The position numbers were made by a program, and so were the translations under genes. 64,000 nucleotides of DNA, from contig OX155980.1 of the NCBI GenBank assembly GCA_944548615.1, positions 43,031,166-43,095,165 on the forward strand, given 5' to 3'. Each line of letters starts with the position of its first letter. Positions within the stretch are counted from its first letter, which is position 1. The notes beneath the pieces were generated by a model. It ran no database searches and was not told where the DNA came from. It worked only from the letters and a program-made list of their open reading frames with translations. Source of the stretch: Micropterix aruncella (taxonomy: Eukaryota > Arthropoda > Insecta > Lepidoptera > Micropterigidae). This document shows, one piece after another, positions 21,910-35,600 of this stretch.

Positions 21910-23709
21910 CTGTGCAGGATACTTGCCCTTTGAGCAAGCGGAGAGTATGTAACTCACGGCAGCCCAGCTTCTGAGGGGAGTAAGTGGGTGATAGCCGCTC
22001 TGTGGAAGGAAGGTGGGAGAAACGGGTAGGGGATGGATAACAGGGTGGCATGGATGTCCCCGGTCGTTTCCGGCTAGTAACGACGCGATGCTAGCGGAGA
22101 ACGAACGCGCACGAAGTTACTTATCACTATCTGTCGGTGTAGTCCTTTGTGTCAGTGTAGTGACGGAAATTTGTGAAGTTTAGCATAGTTTAGAGTAGGA
22201 CTGAATTGATTCAATATGGGTACCAAAGTCTGCACGCGATATGCGAATATAAACGTGAGTAATATCATTAATTACACATTAGACTTACATATCTTACGTG
22301 CTCCAACGCAGCGACTGACAGTGCGAAATTTTACTGTGTTTATCGAATTTATTGAGAAACTTTAAGGCTTGCGAAAAATACTCTTCTTTATGTTGCGTTT
22401 TCAATATGCGCACCATTGCATTATGCTTTTGCGCATGTGCGTAGTTGATGAAGAGGTCAGACAGTTCAACGCTCTTTTTGTATTGTGTGGGTCGTGGCTG
22501 TTGCTCATGAGACACTATGCATTTTAAGCATGTTTTAGGAATATATTACCGTTTACAATATCTTAATAAATAGAAGATAGAGACAACTGTCTCTGGCAAT
22601 CGCTTTTTGCTGCCATATGCAAAACCATGATATAATACATGATCTATATAAATAGTACTGTCTCTGAGAATTAATTTTTCGCTTCTATATTTAAAAAAAA
22701 TATATTTTTGCCATGAGATACCGAGCGATAGCGGCTTTTTGTCTTGTTGTTATTAGATTTTTGTAATCGAGACTAATTTATATGAATTTTGTGAAGTGAT
22801 GCTGGAAATCGATAATATTTCATATGCATCCGGTTTGCACCGGGCGTTAGTCAGGCAATACAGAGTCCATTATAATTTTGATTTACTGCACACCTGTCGA
22901 CAGCGCATGTCTAGTGGGTGGAAGGGTGACTTGCAGCGACGCAGGTCGATTGTGTCAGTCTTCCTCCATTATGGATGGCAGAGCGGCCATTATTGCAAAT
23001 CTATCATATGCGCATGTCAAATAAAACTGGAATGGGTTGAGTCTAAAGCCAACGACCAATTTGGATACGCCATAATAAATCGTTAGGTATTTTTCCATCT
23101 TGTTATACAAACAGATTTGGCAACTATGTTTTGAAAATTCAGTGCACTTCTTTATCCTTTCAGTTGTAAAGATATGTGCTTTCTTGCTATTACTACGTCA
23201 AAAAGTTGAGGGGGTTCGTCACTGCAAGGCTATTGATTTGAGACGTGCTCGAGACGAGGTGCATATTGAGCATGCTTGCGATCGTGGAAAAAGAAGGAAA
23301 CGGTTGGCAACTCTACGTAAACGCCATCATAATGTTCCCTCCCTACCTGTTGCTTGTTTGGGAGGGATGGCTAGAGGGGCGAAATGAATATCCATGCGAT
23401 CAGGGGTTTGAAGTAGATGTTAGGCGATAGAGTTGCGAAATTGTAAAGCTTCCGTAACGTTTTCACCTGTATAGATGGATTCTCAATTGCGCGGTGGATG
23501 GAGAGGTCAAGCATCGCTTTTGTACATGCTGCGCATGGGACGCGATGAATTTTGAGTTCCAACGACCTGAAAGCAGTTGAATACCTATTTTTTTAAATGG
23601 TTTTGGGACTAAGTCTCTGAAATTTGATGTTTAAAATGTAAACACTAATGTCCACTTAATACCGGAAGTAACAGTCTCACAGAAATCGGATCAGTAACGT
23701 AGGTTTAAT
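21910..23709. repeat. Array unit A, left part (modules M1, M2, M4)
   Basis: M1 spans about 21910-22560 (GAGCAAGCGGAGAGTATG, then an exon-like ATG at 22216). M2 spans about 22680-22915 (CATCCGGTTTGCACCGGGCG, then CTGCACACCTGTCGACAGCG). M4 spans about 22915-23709 (AGAGCGGCCATTATTGCAAA, then ATGGATTCTCAATTGCGCGG). Compared with later units, M3 is absent and M1 carries a deletion that breaks the ~80-codon frame seen at 45799. Its right end is cut by a LINE insertion at 23710. Confidence 0.75.
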
Positions 23710-24316
23710 CTAGAGATGACCACGCCCGAACTCAAAACAATCTGAACACAAGAATGTCCGCGAGTATCAATTATATAATTCCGTCAGTCAGGACAACATT
23801 TGCCCAGAGACATATATTCTACATAGCCCCAAAATTATATAATTCCTTTAGTGAAGACATGAAAAATTATCCTAACATAAAAATATTTAAAGCAAACCTT
23901 AATAGATGGCTACTTAACAAGGGATATGTAAAATCTGATCAACTTCTTTGCAACGCACGACAATTTATTTAGTATCACTTATCTATTTTTCTTAATTAAA
24001 TTTTATTAAATTACAACTATAAATGTATATATTTATTGCATAGCTATATTTTTTATAAAATTGGTATATTTATGTATATATACAGGTGGTGGGTCCAAAT
24101 AATTTATTTAAAAAAAAAAACACTTCATTTCTTAAAATTGCATAAAAATATGCACATCTAGAGACGGGCCAAATTATCGCCTAGTTAGATGTGCTATTGG
24201 CAGTAAAGGTCATGTAAGATGTGTTAAACCTCCCTATATTAATTATTAAATAATTTATATAATTATTATAAGATTACATGACCTATGAATGAACTGTATA
24301 CCTAATCCTATGTACC

Positions 24317-24350
<34 letters not shown>
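23710..24350 (+). mobile_element. 5'-truncated CR1-like LINE inserted in array unit A
   Basis: The inserted block interrupts the array sequence GGTTTAATGCCTAGTTTCAT, which is continuous near 42346, so both junctions are known to within a few bases. It contains a frame at 23754-23972 reading VRTTFAQRHIFYIAPKLYNS then FKANLNRWLLNKGY, the C-terminal tail of CR1-like RT polyproteins. It ends in an (AAAT)n tail at about 24317-24350. 5' truncation and a simple-repeat tail are usual for target-primed reverse transcription. Confidence 0.85.
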
Positions 24351-24352
<2 letters not shown>

Positions 24353-25930
24353 GTCTAGTTTCATAAAAGCTAACAGAGCGACATATTCAAAAACTAATAT
24401 TTTCGTTTCCCGTGACCTCAAAATATGTAATTTCACAGCAACCTCCAATTTGAAAATTTACATGACCTAAATATATTTATTATTATTTGTTTTGGATTTC
24501 CTAGAATTTCATGAAGTTAGATTAAAAATCAATAAAATTTTACGCCCATCTGTTTTGCACGAAGCAGAACTCACTCAATACATCCTTTATTTTAAAATAT
24601 ATTAAACGCACTGTTATTAGTAGCGCATGTCAGCATCTCTCAGGGAAAAAAAGCGTTATGGCAGATGTTCGTCACTGACCATGTTATGGTCAGTTGAAAT
24701 GGCAAACTGGTGTTTCGATTATTTTTATCAACATATTTTATTACCTCATAAACATATTTTATACGGCTTTCTAAACATTACAAGTCAATACGTTTTGAAC
24801 ATGAGCACCATTTTGATATTCAGCTACGTCTGTGCAAAGTGAAGGAAGATGCCAAGTAGATACCCGATACTGCAAAAATATTGATTCATGTTGTGCCCTT
24901 ACTGTTATTGCGCGTGAAACGTGGTGCATTTTGAGTACCCTTACACCCCAAGTGGAAGCAGTTGGCAACTCGTGATATGGACGCCATGTTGACGTATCAT
25001 TGCCGTGCCCCGCAGTAGTATGGTGGGGATATCTATTCCATGGACTCATTTCTACTTCCTATCTCCAACTGCATGCTAACATTATAAAGTGATCTAAATG
25101 ACTTTGATTTCGTTTAAAACGCTCACTGTGGGCGTCACTTAAAAAATCCTTCTGCGTAGCTATCACCGATATTAGCATCCATTCGTCCTGTAAATATACA
25201 GGATGGCTGGTAAATATGAGCCATAGCGACAAATGTTAAAGAAAAAGAAAATTTAAAAATACACGGACTTCATAAAAAATAAATATTAGCAGTTTTTTGT
25301 TTAGATGATATTTGTCTACATAAAAAACGGATTTTTGATTAATATTCAACTTTTTTTACATTCGTCCTGTGACTGTAAAATTGAACCATAGTGACAAACG
25401 TTAAAGAAAAATACAATAAAAAGTAAACCTTTACCTCTTAAAAAAAAGGATATAAGGAGATTTTTATTTACTTTCGACTGTTCTACATAAAAAACAGAGT
25501 TTAAATCAATATTCAACTTTCTTTACTTTAGGCCTTTGTTATAGTAGAATGCATTTATTTTCCAATTTCAGATATTCTCTTTTTTTTCAGTAATAAAGAC
25601 CAGCATTAAAAAGGATTGTACGTGATTCAACTTAGTTTTTCGTAAAGAATAATCGTATGTGAAAAAGAAACTTGTATTATTCTAAAACATCTTTACCAGA
25701 AAAAACTAGTGTTTTTTTCCATTTTATTGTTTTGTTAAGGGTTTATAGTAATTCCTTGCTATGGGTCATTTTTTCCCAATCTTGCTGTATGGATTTGTAA
25801 TTTGTTAATGAATATATTATTAGTTATGTAACTAATAGATACAGTAATCAAAATATATAATTAGGATTTGATGTGTCCAGATATGGCCGATTTTTTAAAA
25901 GGTTAACGTGAATAGAGTTTTTTTTATTTT
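24351..25930. repeat. Array unit A, module M5
   Basis: Begins CTAGTTTCATAAAAGCTAAC and includes TTTACGCCCATCTGTTTTGC, the small inverted repeat TGACCATGTTATGGTCA, GATATGGACGCCATGTTGAC and ATCCATTCGTCCTGTAAATA. Other copies lie at 42345-44440, 47785-48290, 52430-53960 and, diverged, 54300-55770. No convincing long frame. Its internal segments align weakly with M2 and M4, which points to a common ancestral unit. Confidence 0.75.
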
Positions 25931-26247
25931 TTATTTAGGTAAAAACATTCATGTACATTTGTGTGAAAATAATACATAATACAAATAGACCTATATTACC
26001 ATTATTAGTACAAAATAATATAAATAGCAGCAAAGGGAAAATGACAATCAAAATTACACTAATAACTTATTAAACCAAGTAACCAAACCAACTAATGCAA
26101 CCAAAACACAAAAAGTTTTACTTAAAAACAAATTAAACTATAAGCTAATGCAACAACAAATCGCCTAATTTTTTCCTAAAACTAACCAACGTGTCGGAAA
26201 ATATGACGAGGTCGATCGAATCTTTATTATAATAGAGAGGCCCAAAA

Positions 26248-26374
26248 GGCCTGGATAATGTAAAAGCATGGTTCGATCAACATGTCCTAACCCTAAATAC
26301 CTCAAAAACAAATTTCATTACGTTTGGATTACGTCCGGTAGTCATCACACGTCCTCCGTCATTAAGAGCCCTAT
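26248..26374 (+). pseudogene. RT fragment of a CR1-like LINE (5' piece)
   Basis: The frame reads GLDNVKAWFDQHVLTLNTSK then TNFITFGLRP, the segment after the catalytic YADD/FADD in CR1-like RTs ('L..v..Wf..n.L.LN..Kt.fi.F'). The sequence then changes abruptly, and the rest of the RT resumes near 27060, so the element carries an internal insertion or rearrangement. Confidence 0.65.
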
Positions 26375-27059
26375 CACATATTTTTTCCAGAAAGGCAAGA
26401 AAAGTGGATTTTTGGCGTTCTAATTCCAAGAAATGAAGAGATTTCTACAAACTTTAATTACTGAATTACCTGGACCATTTCTTGATGTTGACCATAGCGG
26501 CCTTTAATTTTAGATATAACGAATATTATTTACTTATTCAGCCCATTTTCCGAAAGTCGTTATTCGTAAAACGCTCGGAAGGCAAACTTTGAGCTCCTTA
26601 ATACAGTAATATCACTACAACGAAAACCGTATACTATTTTTTTTATGTCCGTCATGTATTCTTGTTGACCATAGCGGCCTTATTTTTTCGTTTTTTGACC
26701 ACATATCCAAGGTATACATTACTTACAATTACACAAAATTTAAAAAAAAACTTCCTGTATCATTCTAATTTTCTCAGAAATAAAATAAGATTCTTATATA
26801 ATACTTATACTATATTAAAGTTCACTCTTTTAGCAATACGACATAATATAAATTATTGTCATTAGAAAGGAGAAAACACTGCAAAAAACAATTAGAAATT
26901 GTGTATATATTTGCTTGCGCAAGAGAAGAGCGCTCAGTGCCGCGGTTTTCTCCCAGGGTTGAATAGTTATTTATTTATTTATTTATTTATTTATCCTATC
27001 TTTTATAGTTACATCCAAAAAAAAATGCGTTCATTTTTTAAACTCATTTTAAAAGAATA
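26375..27059. other. Foreign segment inside the LINE
   Basis: AT-rich sequence between two parts of one RT. The phrase TTGACCATAGCGGCCTT occurs twice (near 26484 and 26667), and a (TTTA)n tract lies at 26967-26995, which may be the tail of a smaller retroposon. No protein recognised. Confidence 0.4.
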
Positions 27060-27740
27060 CCTACGCTATTTTGTAATAGGCCTCTTAATAATCCACTCTT
27101 ACCACTGTAATAGGCAACCAACCTGCGCTTGTTACCATATTCAAGAAAAAACCGAAATTAAGTATCTGGGCGTCTTAATAAACTCAAAACTGAGCTGGGA
27201 TAACCAAGTAGTACAACTGTCCTCGAGATCTAGGAAGCTGGTTTTCGTATTCAGAGAATTAATTACCCAACGTCCTTTCCAAGAACTCCCTAAAATGGTT
27301 TACATGGCCCTATGTCAGGGTTTATGGGTGCACGGAATAATAGCGTGGGGAGCATGTGCAAAATCTGTCTTGGATCCTCTAGTGAAAGCTAGATTGATTC
27401 CAACATGCTTTTCCAAGAAAGTAAGGTATTAGATATACGCCAGCTGTTTCTGAAACAGTCACTCATGTTCTTCCATCGAACCCTTGATAAACGACCACGA
27501 AGCCAGCAACACAGAACTACAAGAGCATCATTAGGCTTGAATTATGCCGTTCCAAGAGTTAATTCATCATTTGCCCAAAGACAATTAAATTTTATAGCAC
27601 CCAAAATATTCAACCGTCTTGATGACGACATAAAAACAAATCAAAGTACCTTTTTATTCAATAAAAATATAAAAAAATGGCTTTTTGACGATATAGGTCG
27701 TTCAAGGACAGAGAATGATCTTCCGCAAATCATCTTTTAA
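27060..27740 (+). pseudogene. CR1-like LINE RT C-terminal region, frameshifted
   Basis: The first part reads EIKYLGVLINSKLSWDNQV and VYMALCQGLWVHGIIAWGAC, the thumb region with the typical 'YLGV.iDs.LsW' opening. After a frameshift near 27400 the second part continues with RQLFLKQSLMFFHRTLDKRP and SSFAQRQLNFIAPKIFNRL, the same tail seen in the insertion at 23710. It ends at TAA 27738-27740. Together with 26248-26374 and the 3' sequence at 29812-30060 it forms one interrupted element. Confidence 0.8.
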
Positions 27741-27836
27741 AAATAATATACCTACATAAATGTGTATGTGAATGTATATGTGAATGCGTATCTATGAATA
27801 TATTTATATATGTATGTATTTAAGTATATGTATCTA

Positions 27837-30060
<2,224 letters not shown>

Positions 30061-30214
30061 AATGTAAACATGACAGTCTGAAAAAGGTATTTTTCGCATA
30101 GTTTGTGTGAAAAGAGGGTATATAAAATTTATCTTTCGAACGAGAAGAGGGAGACCGAGGAATTTTAAAAAGAATTTTCACCAAAAGGGGTGAAGTATTA
30201 ATAAGAGTTCCTGT

Positions 30215-31177
30215 ACAACGTTAATATAGTTCATAGAAAAATAGTAGTTTCAATCAAAAGTGAATATTTTTTTACTTTGGTTCCAATTTCAATACATTAG
30301 GTCGAGCGGCATCTTTTAGCTCAAATACGTTTCTAAACCTCAAAGCAGAGTATGTTTCGTTCGGAATCGGTTAGTGGCACCCTTTTGAAATACCGTGAAC
30401 CAGATTATCAAATCGAATTTTTTACAAATTTCACTTGTTCAAAGGAAATTTACTTGTTCCAATTCCAAGCAATGACAATTTTTCGTATATTTTTTTGCAA
30501 TTTTGTCTAAGAATCATTATAGTACAGTATTGTAACACTAAAAACTGTTTTCATATAAAAGAGTGTAGAATAATTTTCTATATTTTGTATAAAGTGATTT
30601 TTATTCCAGTGAAAATATCATCAAATGAACAATATGAACCAATCAATGAACAATATGAACAAATCGTCACCATACATTGAGTATCTTAGTTCGAGCTATG
30701 ATCTAGTTAGGCAGATTCTGCAATGAAACTATTTAAACTTATTTTTTTTAAATAAATATTTTATTATTAATATATTTTCGCTATCATAAGAATTATTTTT
30801 TCGCTTCCATATTCAAAAATTATTATTTTTGCCTTGAGATATCGAGCGATAGCTACTTTCGTTCCTGTAGTTGTTAGATTTTTGAAATGGCGACTAATTT
30901 ATATGAATTTTATAAAGTGATGCTGGAAATCGATGCTATTTCACACGCATCCGGTTTGCACCGGGCGTTACTCAGGCAATACAGCTTTCATCATAGTTTT
31001 GATTTACTGCACACCTGTTGACAGCGCATGTCTAGTGGGTGGAAGATAGGGCTTGCAGGGTCACTGACCTTATAGACTTCCTCCCGTATAGGTGGCAGAG
31101 CGGCCATTACTAGAAATCTATCAAATGCGCATGTCAAGTGGAAATGGGAAGGGGTATTCACCAAATTGGTTATGCAA
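30215..31177. repeat. Array modules M6 and M2, left of BEL
   Basis: M6 runs about 30215-30800 (CCAATTTCAATACATTAGGT, TTAGTGGCACCCTTTTGAAA). M2 runs from about 30810 and includes an ATG at 30886 followed by GCGACTAATTTATATGAATT. M2 is interrupted at 31177 within TTATGCAA by the BEL/Pao element and resumes at 40092. This reading depends on the intact copy at about 45390, which has TTATGCAATAATAAATTATC. Confidence 0.75.
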
Positions 31178-31178
31178 A

Positions 31179-32607
31179 TGGTTCAGAATATCCGAAAGAG
31201 CGGACGCCAGGGTCGATAAATCTTCCCTAAAAGTGAGACCCTCTTACAAAGGGTAGGAAACATAATTAGTCACGGACGCCGAGGATATGAGATTCCTTGA
31301 AAAATAGCTGATAACTCAAAGGAAAGGACAGAAAGGGGCTATAAAATATAAAATAAACGAGCGGTCGACCCTGAAACACGAGAATCCAGGGACCGACAAC
31401 GTTCCCATTCAAAATAAATCGTGAAAAGGACCCCTTAGTAACACATGGTAACGATAAATTCCCTGGCGAGGCGACTGGCAAAAGACTACGAAATAAAAAC
31501 CGTGGACGTTACAAAAAAAAATCATACATACTCCAAATCCCACAATTCCCCCTAGAAATAATATAGTTTAAAATGTAAAGAAACTTGCATGATTAATTAA
31601 TTTAAGCATAGCATATAGTATTTCGTTTAATGTAAAGTAAAGCGCTAGGAGAGACAACTTAATTAGCCTAATTAACGATCTAACATTAATATTAACTTGT
31701 TACTAATGACCTGAAACTAACCTATGTTTAAGACAATATGTACTCGGGAACGGTGGCGTTTGCGACGAGAATCTGTAATAACAATAATAATAATAATGCT
31801 TTATTTAAGAGGAAGTAGTACGAAAATTATGTCTTAAAAAACTACCCAACTAGGTTAATGCCTGTACTAGGGTAGATTCTTTTCTTTTAAATTAAGCAAA
31901 TAATATGTCTATAAAATGTTTAAATGTAAGACAGAGACAACTAGTGTATTCGCTTCTCGCTCTAGCGTGCAAGCGAGGAAGCATGATTGCGATGTCTCTT
32001 TCACACGGGGTTGTGTCTGGTTTGTGCGCCCTGTCTCGTTATTGGACAAAACGTGTGCGGCGCAGTAATAGGGGTGTGTTTAGAAATTTCTGGAAGGATC
32101 TAGACCAATGAGAGGTAAGGGCGGTCGCTATCTTAAAAAAAAATGTAATGGCGATCGACGACAGAAAAGAGCGAAAGCTTCAGTTGTAAATTGGCAAAGG
32201 GTCAGCGTGAACGCGCCGCGATCCAAGCACCGGGACTTAGTAGTAAATTATAAGTACTCGGAACTCACTGTAAAAATAAAGATAAGTGACCGAATAAAAG
32301 AAAGTCTCGCGAATAAAAAGTGTTTATTTTCGACGGAAGCTTATCCTGCGTGACCTGAGGAAAGTGAGGTTCTATCACGGAAGCCTCTCGCCGAACTAAT
32401 TTCCTTGTGAGGTTGGAATCCACCAATCGTTCGAGACAACCACCCCTGAGAGAAAAACCAACCTAGCTGGTGAGTGATTACCATTTGAATACAGTCCAAG
32501 GTGAAAACCATTGAAGATAATCGAAGGGGTAATTACCCAGCACAAAGGGGGTCGCGTAAATTCACAAGTAAAGTGGGTTTATGCAAACCGGGTAAAAATC
32601 CCAACCA
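31179..32607 (+). repeat. Left LTR of the BEL/Pao element
   Basis: Begins TGGTTCAGAATATCC and ends AATCCCAACCA, the TG...CA ends typical of LTRs. A TATAAAATA word at 31340-31348 is a candidate core promoter. The short frames in the LTR are present in both copies and are not supported as genes. Confidence 0.92.
31340..31348 (+). promoter_or_regulatory. Candidate TATA box in the left LTR
   Basis: TATAAAATA within an otherwise mixed-composition LTR, in the transcriptional sense of Gag-Pol and 1351 bp upstream of its ATG. The start site and the U3/R border cannot be read from sequence alone. Confidence 0.3.
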
Positions 32608-32628
32608 TCGTGGTCCTCCGTCAAGCCG
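32608..32628 (+). other. Candidate primer-binding site
   Basis: Three bases after the left LTR, TGGTCCTCCGTC begins with TGG, as expected for pairing with the CCA end of a tRNA. I could not assign the tRNA with confidence. Confidence 0.35.
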
Positions 32629-32690
32629 AATAAAGAAAATCGGAAAGAAAAGTGACTTTGGATCAAGAACGAGAAAAGAAAAATAAAAAT

Positions 32691-35600
32691 ATGGATTCGA
32701 AAAGCACGCAATCCGAAAATCCAAGACCTTCATCGCGCGCCTGGTCAGAGAGCAGCAGAAGAAGCGAGCACGTTCAGGAACTGCGAGCAGCATCTGAAGA
32801 ACTTCGAAGAGTGAACCTCCAAAAAGCCAAGAAAAAAGCTGATAAAAATAAATTGGATGCGGAACTGAAAAAAGTGGCTGCGCGGCGCACGGCGCGCAGA
32901 GCGGCTGAAGAAATCGAAGAAGAGGCTGACATGGACCTTCAACGAGCAGCGATGCAGGAAGAACTGGATGCAGCGGAAGAAGACTCGCGGCATGCTATGA
33001 GGATGCTGGAAATTGTCTCCGAAACCTTCGGGACAGAAACGAGCAGTCAGGAAAATGATCGCGACGTCGCGGGGGACAACACGGCAGCCAGCAGAGTGTC
33101 GAGATGGGCCGAGTATCAAACTCCAGCTGCTGAGACGTCCCCAGAACCCTGGGGGGGAACATTCGCAGAAGAAAATGGAGAAGCGGCACGGCGGCGTGAA
33201 GACGGCGGGCGATCGGAACCGGGCAACGCGGCGGCGTCCGGCGCGACGGTGGCGGACGGCGCGACGGTGGCGGACGGCGCGGCGAATGCGGGCGGCGCGG
33301 CGAATGCGAGCGGCGCGGCAGCTGCGGACAACGCTAGGGTAGAGACCAAGGCGGTGTCGGCGGCGGCGGTAAAGGCCGCCGCTGATACGGACCTGGGTAC
33401 GAGCAGCGATGGAATTAGCAGCTCGAGCGAAAAAATGATAAAAGAGGTATGTAGGATTTTTTCTGTAGCGTCCACAAAACCGCATTTTGCAAAAGAGTTA
33501 CCTTCATTTCACGGGAATCCTTTAGAATTCGTAGCCTTCAAAGCTATTTTCAAACAGTCGACAGACGTAATGCATTTAAATGATGCACAAAACTTATTGC
33601 GTTTGCAGACAGCATTAAAAGGTAGAGCACGCGAGGCAGTGACGGGTTTGCTTTTAAGTCCTGACAACGTGACAAATATCATGACCACGTTAGAGGCGCT
33701 ATTCGGTAATACGAATTTAATTATTCAGAGAACGATAGCGGATTTGAGGAAAGAAAAAGGGTTATCTGATAGTCTAGATGCAGACGGTTTAATGCGATTT
33801 GCGTGCCAGATAAAAAATCTGGTCGCGACCGTAAAATCGGTAAATAAATTAGAACATCTTTATAATCCAGACTTATTGGCTTCACTTGTGGCAAAATTGC
33901 CAAAGAACTTATTAACTCTGTGGCTAGCTGACAGGGGAAGGGTTGGTTTAAACGATCCGGTATTAGTTTATTTCGCATTATGGTTAGAGAAATTAGCGAT
34001 CAGCGCACAAGACGCCGGTCTGTGTACCGCAGAGCTCCCTAGGAAAAGTTATGATAACCCGCGAGACAAGAGACAGAAAGAAACGGGCTCTAAAAAATAT
34101 ATTTTACATACCCAGGGCAAAGAAGACCCTAAGTGCCCTCGGTGTGAGAAATCCCATTATTTAAATAAATGTGAAGAATTTAAAAATCTAACTTTAGCAA
34201 GCCGCTGGGATGAGATAAAAAAAATGCGTAGGTGTTTTAAATGTTTAGGGCACAACCACGGCCGAAAATCGTGTTCGGCATATAAACGGTTTCCAAAGGG
34301 CAAATATCATTATCTGCTGACCGCCCCGCCGCCTGCGAACGAGGCGGACATCGCGGCGGCGCCGCGCGCGAGCTCCGAGGTAGTGGCGAACGCAGTATCT
34401 GGAAATCAGGTCATTCTGCAAGTATTACCGATAACCGTAGTTGGAACCCGGGGTAGAAAAACATTATATGCGTTGTTAGACGCAGGCGCGACTGTTTCAC
34501 TCATTGATCAGAGCGTGGCAATAGAACTAGGCATTCGAGGCCCGACGCAGGGATTACAGCTCTCTGGAATCGGGAATATGAGAGAGAGTAATAGCAGTGC
34601 CGAAGCGGTGTCCTTCAAAGTAAGGGGAGATTTAGGTAAGAAGGAATACGTAGTACGAGCTTACAGCGTAGCCTCGTTAAATCTACCGGAGGTCAAAAGC
34701 GTGATAAGTGCGCAGAGGCCGATCGGAGGGATGGTGCGTTCGACTCAGGCGACGACCGTAAAACCTGACCTGCTCCTGGGAGCTAATTGTTGGGAACTGA
34801 TAGTCTCTAGAGGATTAAAAATGGTAGACGGGGGCCTATCGGTATCTAAAACACTCCTGGGGTGGGTGGCTATCGGCGGCAATAACGCTCTCGAACGAGA
34901 CATTAGGTACCCGGCGCTATGCTTAAATCAGGAAAATGAACCTTCTTTAGATAAATTACTTGAAGAAAATCTGAAGTTAGAGTACGATTGGCCACAGAAA
35001 AAGCGAAAGCTTCAGGCTGATGTTAGGGCTGAAAAAATCTTAGAAGATACTACTTCTTTTAAAAATGGAGTATGGGAGACAGGTCTGTTATGGAAAGAGG
35101 TGAACTTTTCCGTACCAGATAACCGAGACATGGCAATGACTCGGCTGAGGTCAGTGGAACGGAAAATGGACTCCGACCGTCTTTATGGAGAAAAATACTG
35201 CCAGCAGATAGAGAGATATCTAGCTGAGGGGTATGCTTCGGAAGTCGAGGAAAAACAATTAAAAAACCGCCCTCGAGTGTTATTTCTTCCGCACCTGGGG
35301 GTTATTCACCCCGCGAAGAAAGACAAAATTCGTGTCGTTCACGACGCTGCGTCCTCGGGCGCAGGCGGGTCGCTGAATAGCATGTTATTAGGTGGACCAG
35401 ACTATTTAAATAGCATATTAGGAATTTTATTACGATTCCGTGAAAATGCAATCGCTTTCACGGCCGACATACGAGATATGTATCTTCGGATAAAAGTGAG
35501 AGAGGAAGATAGCTTCAGTCAGCTGTTTCTCTGGCGAGGTTTCCAGCGTGAAAGTCCTCCAAAAATCTTAAAAATGGACTGTCTAATATTCGGTAGTTGT

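Noticed and set aside
31905..32353. Short frames inside the LTRs (repeated at 39389-39837)
   Set aside because: Identical in both LTRs because the LTRs are copies. They have no family resemblance and lie upstream of Gag-Pol, so they are non-coding LTR sequence.
32745..33485. 246-codon minus-strand frame opposite Gag
   Set aside because: An antisense shadow of the GC- and Ala-rich part of Gag-Pol.
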